Below are positions 1 to 6,276 of a DNA stretch of 10,463 nt, one piece after another. The notes beneath the pieces were generated by a model. It ran no database searches. It saw nothing but the letters and a program-made list of their open reading frames with translations, and was not told where the DNA came from. A program made the translations under genes and the position numbers. Each line of letters begins with the position of its first letter. Position 1 is the first letter of the stretch. Location: NCBI GenBank assembly GCA_964545665.1, contig CAZJGF010000053.1, positions 1-10,463 on the forward strand, written 5' to 3'. This stretch comes from CAZJGF01 sp964545665 (GTDB taxonomy: Bacteria > Chloroflexota > Dehalococcoidia > GIF9 > AB-539-J10).

Positions 1-2
1 TG

Positions 3-1163
3 GCCACAAGCTATGTGCTCATTGCCGCACCCCTGTTCATCTTTATGGGGGTGATGCTGGAACGCTCCGGTGCCAGTGACAAGATGTATCATGCTATGCA
101 CCTGTGGATGGGTGGCCTAAGGGGAGGGCTGGCTATTGGCACCATAGTTGTCTGCACTATTTTTGCCGCCTGCACCGGCATCATCGGGGCATCAGTGGTC
201 ACCATGGGGCTTCTTGCACTGCCGGCGATGCTTAGCCGTGGCTACGACAAGAGTCTGACCGCCGGGACTATCTGCGCTGGAGGAACACTGGGTATCCTCA
301 TTCCTCCCAGCATTATGCTGGTGGTTTATGGGCCACAGGCCGGCATATCAGTGGGCAAGCTGTTCATGGCGGCCATCGTCCCTGGTCTGGTTCTATCGGC
401 CCTGTTCATTAGTTATATAGCTGTAAGATGTTTCTTTAACCCCAGTCTGGGGCCACCAATGCCCGTTGAGGAACGTAGGGTTCCCCTGGCTACAAAGTTG
501 TCCATGCTTGTCACCTCACTGATGCCTCCTTTATTCCTTATCATGGCCGTACTCGGGACCATCTTCTTCGGGGTAGCTTCGCCCACGGAGGCTGCCGGTA
601 TGGGCGCCTTTGCAGCGATCATACTGGCTGCCGTGTACCGCAACCTGAACTTCCGCACGTTGAAGGAGACTGGCCACCGGACTATCCGAGCCACTGCCAT
701 GGTGTTTATGGTGGCGCTAGGGGCAAGTATGTTTGTGGGCGTATTCATGAAGCTAGGGGGAGGAAAAGTGATAGGGGAGGCCCTGATGGGACTCCCTATT
801 GGCAAGTGGGGCATCCTGGCAGCAATCATGTTTACCGTCTTCATATTGGGCATGTTTATCGACTGGCTGGGTATAGTCTTTATCATGGTCCCCATATTCA
901 CTCCTTTAGCGGAAGCGCTTGGCTTTGATGCTTTATGGTTTGCCATGCTCATCTGCGTCAATCTGCAGATGTCATTCCTCACGCCTCCCTTCGCCTACGC
1001 CGCCTTTTACCTGAAGGGCATAGCTCCTCCAGAGCTGTCAATAGGGGACATATACAAGTCTATTGTTCCCTTCCTGGCTCTTCAGGCCACGGGCCTGGTA
1101 CTATGCATCTGCTTCCCTTCGCTGATAAGCTGGCTCCCTGGTTTGATGATTACGGCGCATTAG
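3..1163 (+). CDS. dctM: TRAP transporter large permease (DctM family), 5' end cut by window
   Basis: This is the large membrane subunit of a tripartite ATP-independent periplasmic (TRAP) transporter, the ion-gradient-driven permease that imports carboxylates or related acids delivered by a DctP binding protein. The frame is open from base 3 with no stop upstream. A GTG at 15 exists, but the residues before it (ATSY) continue the family pattern, so the true start lies outside the window. About 386 residues are visible against a usual 425-440. The family signature (LGILIPPSIMLVVYG) is encoded near 285-330. The rest is a series of long hydrophobic segments typical of this permease, including a stretch near 690-900 rich in G, A, I, F and M. 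The DctP and DctQ partners would be expected upstream, outside the window. The neighbouring UxaA-family genes suggest a sugar-acid or other hydroxy-acid substrate, but substrate cannot be read from this subunit. Confidence 0.93.
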   Translation, partial: ATSYVLIAAPLFIFMGVMLERSGASDKMYHAMHLWMGGLRGGLAIGTIVVCTIFAACTGIIGASVVTMGLLALPAMLSRGYDKSLTAGTICAGGTLGILIPPSIMLVVYGPQAGISVGKLFMAAIVPGLVLSALFISYIAVRCFFNPSLGPPMPVEERRVPLATKLSMLVTSLMPPLFLIMAVLGTIFFGVASPTEAAGMGAFAAIILAAVYRNLNFRTLKETGHRTIRATAMVFMVALGASMFVGVFMKLGGGKVIGEALMGLPIGKWGILAAIMFTVFILGMFIDWLGIVFIMVPIFTPLAEALGFDALWFAMLICVNLQMSFLTPPFAYAAFYLKGIAPPELSIGDIYKSIVPFLALQATGLVLCICFPSLISWLPGLMITAH

Positions 1164-1326
1164 GAAGGTTGTCTGAGCTTGGACTATGGGAAACGAAGGG
1201 CCGATGTGAGACTGGCATGGTTCGAGAGACAGGGGAATTGAGTAGCCTCAAGATAAGAAGAGGAGCAGGAAACGGAAGGGGAAATCGGTCAGTGGCTCGG
1301 AAGGGAGCGCTGGCCTTTTCCTTGTG

Positions 1327-1336
1327 TTGTATACAA
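1327..1336. promoter_or_regulatory. TTGTATACAA palindrome, possible GntR-family operator
   Basis: A perfect 10-base palindrome lies in the 256-base gap between the TRAP permease and the first UxaA-family gene, ending 83 bases before the ATG at 1420. Its form (TNGTNNNACNA, centred on GTATAC) matches the half-site spacing known for FadR/UxuR/VanR-type GntR regulators, which often control sugar-acid catabolism. The match is by eye. I see no convincing -35/-10 pair around it and no regulator gene in the window. The rest of the gap (1164-1419) holds no gene that I can support. Confidence 0.4.
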
Positions 1337-1419
1337 AGAGCGATAAAGCAAATTTGAAGAGACGAGAGGACATACAGAAGAGATGCCGAAAGCAATAAAT
1401 AACGGGAGAGGTGTAAATT

Positions 1420-2616
1420 ATGGAATTCTTAGGATATGAAAGACCAGATGGTACTGTTGGTGTGCGCAACTATGTAGCGCTGATCCCTGCTGGGAGATGC
1501 GCCAATGAGCTAGCAGCCAGGATTACAGATGAAGTTGGTGGGGGTGTGGTGGCCCTGCTCCACAATCATGGCTGCATTTATCTCAAGCCCGACAGAGAAC
1601 GGGCATTACGGGCTTTAATAGGATTAGGGACAAATCCCAATGTGGCTGCGGCCATAGTGGTAGGCATTGGCTGTGAGGGCGTGACTGCTGAAGACATTGC
1701 TGAGGGCATTGCTAAGTCCAAGAAACCAGTAGAGGCAATGACCGTAAGCGGAGAAGGTGATTATCAGACGACTCTGGATAAAGGGATTAGGATGGCTAAA
1801 GAGATGCTGGGAGATGTTTCTCTTTTGAAAAGACAGCCGTTTGGGCTCAGCCAGTTGAGGTTGGCGATGAAGTGTGGTGGCTCGGACACCACGTCAGGTT
1901 TGGGATGCAACCCTGTCGCTGGGTGGGCAGCAGATGCTATTATTTCGCAGGGTGGGAGTGCCGTCTTCTCTGAGACAGCAGAGCTGATTGGAGCTGAGCA
2001 TATCATGGCCAAGCGGGCCGCCGATGAAAGCGTAGCCCGGCGCATCTATGAGGTAGTGGGCAGGATGGAGAAGAGAATCAGTGATGCCGGTGTGGATATT
2101 CGGGGTTCAGAGCCAACTCCGGGGAACATACAAGGAGGCTTGACTACCCTCGAGGAAAAGTCCCTTGGTGCTATTGCTAAGAGTGGCACTACTCCACTAC
2201 GGGGCGTCCTGGAGTGGGGTGAGCGGCTCAAGGGTAAGGGACTTTTCTTCATGGATGGCTCGGCTAACACCCCCCAGATGTTCCTGGGACTGGCATCTGC
2301 CGGGGCGCAGATACTGACTTTCGGCTTCGGCGGTGGCTTGCCAGCTCGATTTCATAGCGTCCCCGCCTGCTCATGTGGTGCACTGCCTATACTGCCGGTG
2401 TTAAAGATACTGAGCAGCCCCAAGGATGCCAAGGAGAAGGAGTACTTCGATATCTATGCTGGCACCATTATTGAAGGGCAGGAGTCCATCTCTGAGGTAG
2501 GAGAGCAGTTGCTTAAGGAGGTTATAGCTGTAGCGTCGGGCAAGCCTACCAAGCTGGAAATGTTTCCGCGCTATCGAGAGGTCATGGAAATGTACAGTAC
2601 CGCCCCCATGATGTAG
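1420..2616 (+). CDS. UxaA-family hydrolyase/dehydratase, catalytic subunit (copy 1)
   Basis: This 398-residue protein matches the C-terminal catalytic part of altronate dehydratase (UxaA), galactarate dehydratase and the large subunit of (2R)-sulfolactate sulfo-lyase, which eliminate water or sulfite from hydroxy acids. It carries the N-terminal GYERPDGTVGVRN segment (residues 5-17), HNHGC (48-52), NPNVAAAIVVGIGCEG near 72-87, KCGGSDTTSG (151-160) and GGLTTLEEKS (239-248). The start has a good ribosome site (GGGAGAGGT, from 1404). The family's small SAF subunit is not adjacent but lies two genes downstream. Unusually, the region where relatives have TGRG...IKVTGN is replaced by a longer glycine-rich stretch, GFGGGLPARF, followed by a CSC pair (residues 302-319), so this copy probably belongs to a divergent clade. 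Family assignment is firm; the substrate is unknown. Confidence 0.9.
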   Translation: MEFLGYERPDGTVGVRNYVALIPAGRCANELAARITDEVGGGVVALLHNHGCIYLKPDRERALRALIGLGTNPNVAAAIVVGIGCEGVTAEDIAEGIAKSKKPVEAMTVSGEGDYQTTLDKGIRMAKEMLGDVSLLKRQPFGLSQLRLAMKCGGSDTTSGLGCNPVAGWAADAIISQGGSAVFSETAELIGAEHIMAKRAADESVARRIYEVVGRMEKRISDAGVDIRGSEPTPGNIQGGLTTLEEKSLGAIAKSGTTPLRGVLEWGERLKGKGLFFMDGSANTPQMFLGLASAGAQILTFGFGGGLPARFHSVPACSCGALPILPVLKILSSPKDAKEKEYFDIYAGTIIEGQESISEVGEQLLKEVIAVASGKPTKLEMFPRYREVMEMYSTAPMM

Positions 2617-2633
2617 CTCTCGCCATCTATGGA

Positions 2634-2653
2634 AGACTGAGCGCCGTCAGTCT
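2634..2653 (+). other. Hairpin after UxaA copy 1
   Basis: AGACTGA (2634-2640) and TCAGTCT (2647-2653) form a perfect 7-bp stem with a 6-base loop, starting 18 bases after the stop at 2616. No U-run follows, so it is not a standard intrinsic terminator. It may be a weak terminator or an mRNA-stabilising or processing hairpin that separates copy 1 from the DUF169 gene. The remainder of the 164-base gap shows no clear promoter. Confidence 0.35.
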
Positions 2654-2780
2654 GACCACCAGCAATGAATTGCAAAGCTTGATGGTGATCGATTAGTTAT
2701 AGCCAATGGGAAGCGTTAGATGATAAGATGAAACTGACGTAAGTAACTGTCAACACATTGCCTGAAGAAAGGAGCGAAGA

Positions 2781-3533
2781 ATGGCAAAATATGCTGAATT
2801 GAGCCAGAAGCTAATGCGACTCTTGAGGCTAAGAACGTTACCAGTGGGCATCAAGTTATTTGAAAGAAGATCGGACATACCTAAAAGCTTTGAGATGATA
2901 GAGGAAGAGTGCAGTGTTTGCCAAGTTATTGGGCTGGCAAGATATCTTGAGAAAGCGGTAGCTGCAGTAAAAGAGGAGCTAACCGCTTGCCCGGTGGGTT
3001 GTTTCTCATTAGGTATGTGTGATCTCCCTAAACGGCTTGATGATTCCGCAGGTAAATGGGGGAAGACGCCTGAAGCTGGGTTAAGACAAGCTACGGATAG
3101 GATGGCGATTGAGAAAGGCAAATTTGAGGCGATGGGCGTGGCACCACTTGAAATTATGTCCATTGAACCTGATGTTGTGCAGGTATGGGGGCTTCCATAT
3201 CAAATGGAGAGTTTTGCTTACGCAAGTGTTTGGGATGGCGGCGATAAATTGGAGTTAAGCACAAATGGGCATGGCGCTAGCTGCAATGAGGTCTTGGCGG
3301 TTCCCTATCTTACCGGTAAGGTAAGACTAGCTATCGCGGATCAAGGGGACCGATGGCATGGGTTCGCTACTGAAGAGGAGATGATACTAGGCTGCTCTCT
3401 CGCAGAACTGGAAAGGCTCGCTGTCAATCTCTGGGAATCTATGCAGAATATATACTATCCACGTAATTATAATACACTCAAACTAACGTACAATCCCAAG
3501 TATTCAGCAAGAACATATCAAGGGACTGAGTGA
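2781..3533 (+). CDS. DUF169 (COG2043-like) protein
   Basis: This 250-residue soluble protein has the layout of the DUF169 family, which has no established function. Visible marks are an N-terminal LRTLPVGIKLF segment, a cysteine pair followed by Gln (C44-x-x-C47-Q48), a second cluster at C70, C74 and C80, GASCNEV around C168 directly followed by a VPYLTGK segment, and a GDRWHGFATEEEMILG segment near residues 190-205. There is no signal peptide or membrane segment. The ATG is supported by AAAGGAG six bases upstream. It sits between UxaA catalytic copy 1 and the first SAF subunit on the same strand, which suggests a role in the same pathway. The cysteines could bind a metal or Fe-S cluster, but that is inference. 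Family recognition rests on the overall pattern and is fairly secure; no reaction can be assigned. Confidence 0.82.
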   Translation: MAKYAELSQKLMRLLRLRTLPVGIKLFERRSDIPKSFEMIEEECSVCQVIGLARYLEKAVAAVKEELTACPVGCFSLGMCDLPKRLDDSAGKWGKTPEAGLRQATDRMAIEKGKFEAMGVAPLEIMSIEPDVVQVWGLPYQMESFAYASVWDGGDKLELSTNGHGASCNEVLAVPYLTGKVRLAIADQGDRWHGFATEEEMILGCSLAELERLAVNLWESMQNIYYPRNYNTLKLTYNPKYSARTYQGTE

Positions 3534-3575
3534 AGAATACGCGTGACAAGGTAACTAATTAACGGGAGGAAAGCA

Positions 3576-3869
3576 ATGAAGAGAAAGGCAGTTGTATTGA
3601 ACAGCAAGGATAATGTCGCTACTGCGCTGACTGACTTAGAGGCAGGTGAGGTTTTGGAGGTGGAGGTGGATAAGGGTGCCGTTTCAGTGACTTTGGTCGA
3701 CTCCATACCGTTTGGGCATAAATTTAGCCTCACTGATATAAAGTCTGACTCAGCCATAATGAAGTATGGTGAAACCATTGGCAAGGCTACTACAGATATT
3801 AAGCCGGGGCAGCATGTCCATGTGCACAATGTAGCCAGTACTCGGGGTCGCGGCGATGTAGCCAGGTAG
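3576..3869 (+). CDS. UxaA-family small subunit, SAF domain (copy 1)
   Basis: This 97-residue protein corresponds to the N-terminal SAF domain of altronate/galactarate dehydratases and to the small subunit of split enzymes such as sulfolactate sulfo-lyase. In fused relatives the domain is joined to the catalytic part. Recognisable parts are the KDNVATAL segment near residues 11-18, FGHKFSL near 46-52, IMKYGETIGKA near 61-71 and the terminal VHVHNV. It has a good ribosome site (GGGAGGA, five bases before ATG). It is followed after eight bases by a truncated catalytic subunit, so its original partner is lost. It may now pair with catalytic copy 1 or copy 2. It resembles the second SAF subunit at 4221 throughout, including near-identical codons in KDNVATAL and KYGETIGKA, which indicates an old tandem duplication. 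Confidence 0.88.
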   Translation: MKRKAVVLNSKDNVATALTDLEAGEVLEVEVDKGAVSVTLVDSIPFGHKFSLTDIKSDSAIMKYGETIGKATTDIKPGQHVHVHNVASTRGRGDVAR

Positions 3870-3877
3870 GTGAAGGA

Positions 3878-4111
3878 ATGAGTTTCCGGGGTTATCCTCG
3901 CCCGGATGGTGACGCAGGCACTAGAAGCTATGTGGGGGTAATCTCCGCAGTGGCCTATGCCGACGATGTGGCTCGATGGATTGCCGAGCAGGTTCTGGGA
4001 TGTGCCCTGTTTGCTCACCAGCAAGGTTGTGGGCAGGCTAAACCTGACACGGAGCTTGCACAGCGCACCTTATTACCAGTCCGGACTGGTGCATCAGATT
4101 CGCTGAGGTAA
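3878..4111 (+). pseudogene. Truncated UxaA-family catalytic subunit
   Basis: The 77-residue frame begins like a UxaA catalytic subunit: GYPRPDGDAGTRSYVGV near residues 5-21, then HQQGC at 47-51. It aligns with copy 1 to about residue 65 (RTL against RAL). There copy 1 continues into its NPNVAAA segment, but this frame runs into an unrelated 12-residue tail and a TAA stop. About 320 residues, including KCGGSD and GGLTTLEEKS, are missing, so it cannot be a working enzyme in the known manner. It follows SAF copy 1 by eight bases, as a real large subunit would. The homology ends where a 16-base perfect palindrome begins (4075). A deletion is the simplest explanation. A short functional peptide cannot be excluded, because no early stop or frameshift lies within the retained part. 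Confidence 0.8.
4075..4090. repeat. 16-base perfect palindrome at the truncation point
   Basis: The 16 bases ACCAGTCCGGACTGGT equal their own reverse complement. They lie inside the frame of the truncated UxaA gene, exactly where its similarity to full-length copies stops. No direct repeats or transposase are visible nearby. It could be a recombination scar, a protein-binding site or chance. Confidence 0.6.
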
Positions 4112-4115
4112 TTTT

Positions 4116-4211
4116 GTGATTGCCGGGGAAAGTGATAGCCGGACGGGTGCGGCAACAATCGTGCGATATTTGAGTCGCGAACCGGGCGGGTTACTTAGAT
4201 CGCGTGCGTAA
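4116..4211 (+). pseudogene. Possible C-terminal remnant of the truncated UxaA subunit
   Basis: A short open stretch from a GTG codon encodes 31 residues and ends at the TAA overlapping the ribosome site of SAF copy 2. Aligned without gaps to the C-terminal tail of copy 1 (VIAVASGKPTKLEMFPRY), it shares V, I, A, S, T and the final RY over 18 positions. This would fit a large internal deletion that left both ends of the gene. The resemblance is short, the frame differs from that of the N-terminal fragment, and chance remains possible. It has no ribosome site of its own. Confidence 0.25.
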
Positions 4212-4220
4212 GGAGGTAGT

Positions 4221-4529
4221 ATGAAAAGAGCTATAATGATGGATTTAAAGGACAATGTGGCTACTGCCCTTGTAGGCATTGTCGCAGGTGAGAGGGTGGA
4301 GGTAGTCTCATCAGCGCAGGAAGTCCTGGAGCAAGTAATGGTAAAGGATGCCATACTTCTAGGGCACAAGATTGCGTTAGCGAATATGACCGAGGGTGAT
4401 GAAGTGATAAAGTACGGGGAAACTATCGGCAAGGCATCAAGGGATATCTCGGTGGGTGATTACGTACACATACACAATGTTGAGAGTATCAGACTTCCCT
4501 TAACAGAGCACATGCTCCGCTCAAAATAG
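4221..4529 (+). CDS. UxaA-family small subunit, SAF domain (copy 2)
   Basis: This 102-residue second SAF-domain subunit is colinear with copy 1: KDNVATAL near residues 10-17, LLGHKIAL near 46-53, VIKYGETIGKA near 62-72 and YVHIHNV near 80-86. It has a very strong ribosome site (AAGGAGGT, three bases before ATG). Its stop is followed after 27 bases by the full-length catalytic copy 2, so the pair probably forms one two-subunit lyase, as in split UxaA/SuyAB-type enzymes. Compared with copy 1, the middle (about residues 28-45) differs most and the C-terminal tail after HNV is unrelated. The known role of the domain is in substrate handling next to the catalytic subunit; the specific substrate is not evident. 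Confidence 0.89.
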   Translation: MKRAIMMDLKDNVATALVGIVAGERVEVVSSAQEVLEQVMVKDAILLGHKIALANMTEGDEVIKYGETIGKASRDISVGDYVHIHNVESIRLPLTEHMLRSK

Positions 4530-4556
4530 AAAATAGGCAGGAAAGGAGGAACGGTC

Positions 4557-5741
4557 ATGGAATTTCTAGGGTTTGAAAGATCTAAGGACCTGGTTGGAGT
4601 GCGTAGCATAGTGCTGGTAATGGCAATAGCAGATTGCACCGAGCCGGCAGCACGGATGATTGCTGAGGGCATGGAAGGAGCAGTACCAGTGACTCAGGAT
4701 CATGGGTGCATTGCCATGGATGTGGTGCCGACGCTGGTCGGGGTAGCCCGGAATCCCAATGTGGCTGGAACCTTACTAGTAGCCATGGGGTGTGAAGGCA
4801 TACAGCCTGAGCCTTTGATAAACGAGATCGCTAAGACGGGCAAACCGGTGGATGTGGTAAATATTCAGAAGATTGGAAGCACGCGCGGGGCTATATCCCG
4901 CGGACGAGATCTAGTAAGAGGCATGGTGAAGCAGGCTAAGAAACAGCAAAGAAAGCCGTTTGATGTTAGCAGACTGGTTGTTGGGGTAAAGTGTGGTGGC
5001 TCTGATACTACCAGCGGTCTTGCTGCCAACCCAGCCATAGGCGTAATGTCCGACATGCTGGTGGATGCCGGTGCTGCAGTAGTGATGATTGAGCCTATAG
5101 AGGCCATAGGTGCGGAGAAGCCGCTGGCCGCGCGTGCTGTAAATGAAAAGGTTGAACAGCAAATTCTGAAATGGATCGGTGACGAGGAGAAGCGGTGGAC
5201 AGTCCCAGGTGCCGAGATGGACTTCATGTGCCGTGGGAATATTGAGGGAGGATTGACAACCCTCGAAGAAAAATCTCTGGGTGCCATACATAAGAGTGGT
5301 CACAGGCCGATCAAGGGAGTGCTTAAGAACACGGAGGACTACGTTGAAACTGTACCGCCTGGAGGAGGGTTCTACTTGCAGGATGGTACTCACTCGGAGC
5401 CTGCAGCGATGAGCTATATGGCGGCAGCCGGTGTACATATCGTTGTCTTCGCCACCGGGCGGGGTGGCACCCTCGGGCATGCTATCTGCCCTATCATAAA
5501 GGTAACCGGAAATCCAGATACCTGGTCCAGGATGAGTGAAGACATGGATATAAATGCCAGCACTATAATGGAAGGCAAGGAGTCTATAGAGAGTGTGGGG
5601 AAGAGGGTAGTCGAAGAGGTGGTAGCGGTAGCATCAGGCAAAATGACTCTAGGCGAGCAGTCGGGCTTGTATAATTTCTCGATATGGAGGCGTGATCCTA
5701 GGCTTGAGGTGCTACTAGGTATTACTCAGCAATGGGATTAG
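4557..5741 (+). CDS. UxaA-family hydrolyase/dehydratase, catalytic subunit (copy 2)
   Basis: This 394-residue catalytic subunit belongs to the altronate/galactarate dehydratase and sulfolactate sulfo-lyase family. It has MEFLGFER at the start, NPNVAGTLLVAMGCEG near residues 65-80, KCGGSDTTSG (145-154), GGLTTLEEKS (231-240), ATGRGGTLGH (299-308) and IKVTGNP (314-320), the last two being canonical features that copy 1 lacks. A strong ribosome site (AAAGGAGG) lies seven bases before the ATG. Two departures stand out. The usual RPDG of the first motif is RSKD, and the usual HxxGC motif reads QDHGC (47-51), with Gln in place of the first His. It may therefore have altered chemistry or substrate. 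It most likely pairs with the SAF subunit just upstream. Family certain; substrate unknown. Confidence 0.9.
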   Translation: MEFLGFERSKDLVGVRSIVLVMAIADCTEPAARMIAEGMEGAVPVTQDHGCIAMDVVPTLVGVARNPNVAGTLLVAMGCEGIQPEPLINEIAKTGKPVDVVNIQKIGSTRGAISRGRDLVRGMVKQAKKQQRKPFDVSRLVVGVKCGGSDTTSGLAANPAIGVMSDMLVDAGAAVVMIEPIEAIGAEKPLAARAVNEKVEQQILKWIGDEEKRWTVPGAEMDFMCRGNIEGGLTTLEEKSLGAIHKSGHRPIKGVLKNTEDYVETVPPGGGFYLQDGTHSEPAAMSYMAAAGVHIVVFATGRGGTLGHAICPIIKVTGNPDTWSRMSEDMDINASTIMEGKESIESVGKRVVEEVVAVASGKMTLGEQSGLYNFSIWRRDPRLEVLLGITQQWD

Positions 5742-5823
5742 CCATGCGAAGGCCAAGTGGTGGACTATTTTGTGCAAATAAACGAGAGGCGCTTTCACTA
5801 ATCATATGGTCCGGTACATTGTG

Positions 5824-5853
5824 TTGAGCTCACCGTGTGAGAAATGCTACGAT
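5824..5853 (+). promoter_or_regulatory. Possible sigma-70-type promoter before the hydrogenase operon
   Basis: TTGAGC (5824-5829) and TACGAT (5848-5853) are separated by 18 bases, and a TG lies one base before the second hexamer, as in extended -10 promoters. Each hexamer matches the consensus at four of six positions. The site lies in the 189-base gap between UxaA copy 2 and the two-CW gene, about 78 bases before its ATG, where a separate transcription unit would be expected to start. A short inverted repeat (CTCAC-CGT-GTGAG) falls between the hexamers and could be a binding site. Assigned by eye only. Confidence 0.3.
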
Positions 5854-5930
5854 TTGGGAAGTAGATTGGTGGCAAAGCCGCAGTGTCTAGATGTTATTGG
5901 CAGTTAAGTTGATCAGTAGGGTGCTGTTCA

Positions 5931-6236
5931 ATGGTAAATGGAAAGCAGCTCAGACGGGTAACTAGCGTCACCGATTTTTGGAAACAGAAGACTCCTTGCT
6001 GGGAACTAGTGCGTTGCCCCGGATCGATTCAGACCGATTGCCCTGCGCCTAGGCACAGACAACACGCCTGCTGGGAAATAGAAGGCACCTATTGCAAATG
6101 GATTGACTGGGGGTCTCTTGGTCGAGACACATCAGCCTGCCTGATTTGTGAGGTTTACCACAGATATGGCAAAGGCCAGCACATCGAGCTGAAACTATTG
6201 GGACAGGGCATTAAGTTACTCGTTGAGCCACGATAG
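5931..6236 (+). CDS. Small cysteine-rich protein, two-CW type
   Basis: This 101-residue protein has seven cysteines: C23, C29, C37, C47, C55, C70 and C73. Two lie in Cys-Trp-Glu motifs (CWE at 23-25 and 47-49). The order CWELxxC, CPA, CWEIEGTYC, then CLIC followed by EVY matches the small 'two-CW' domain that I recall as a stand-alone protein and as part of some sensory proteins in anaerobes; its function is not established. The cysteines probably bind metal, either zinc or an Fe-S cluster. There is no signal peptide or membrane segment. The ribosome site is weak (AGGGTG about seven bases before ATG). The gene lies 40 bases upstream of the hydrogenase beta gene on the same strand, suggesting a maturation, regulatory or electron-transfer accessory to that enzyme. 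Domain identity is moderately sure; the link to the hydrogenase is inferred from position only. Confidence 0.72.
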   Translation: MVNGKQLRRVTSVTDFWKQKTPCWELVRCPGSIQTDCPAPRHRQHACWEIEGTYCKWIDWGSLGRDTSACLICEVYHRYGKGQHIELKLLGQGIKLLVEPR

Positions 6237-6247
6237 AATATAGACTT

Positions 6248-6268
6248 GGACCAACCGCTGGCTGGTCC
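6248..6268 (+). other. Hairpin just upstream of the hydrogenase beta gene
   Basis: GGACCA (6248-6253) pairs with TGGTCC (6263-6268). After one mismatch, CC pairs with GG around a three-base loop. The hairpin starts 12 bases after the two-CW stop and ends eight bases before the first candidate GTG. No U-run follows, so an intrinsic terminator is unlikely. It could be a processing or stability element, or could influence translation of the next gene. Confidence 0.4.
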
Positions 6269-6276
6269 CTTCTAAA

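Noticed and set aside
413..982. Minus-strand open frame of 189 residues
   Set aside because: It lies wholly antisense to the clear TRAP permease frame, and its translation lacks domain features; it is a by-product of the coding bias of the + strand gene.
1213..1240. GGTTCGAGA resembling a tRNA T-arm
   Set aside because: No matching T-stem, acceptor stem, anticodon arm or CCA can be drawn around it.
935..1357. Plus-strand open frame of 140 residues running past the TRAP permease stop
   Set aside because: Out of frame with the TRAP gene, overlaps it for over 200 bases and shows no family pattern; composition is Arg/Ser/Gly-rich as in non-coding frames.
4911..5480. Minus-strand open frame of 189 residues
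   Set aside because: Antisense to the intact UxaA catalytic copy 2 and without recognisable motifs or a ribosome site.
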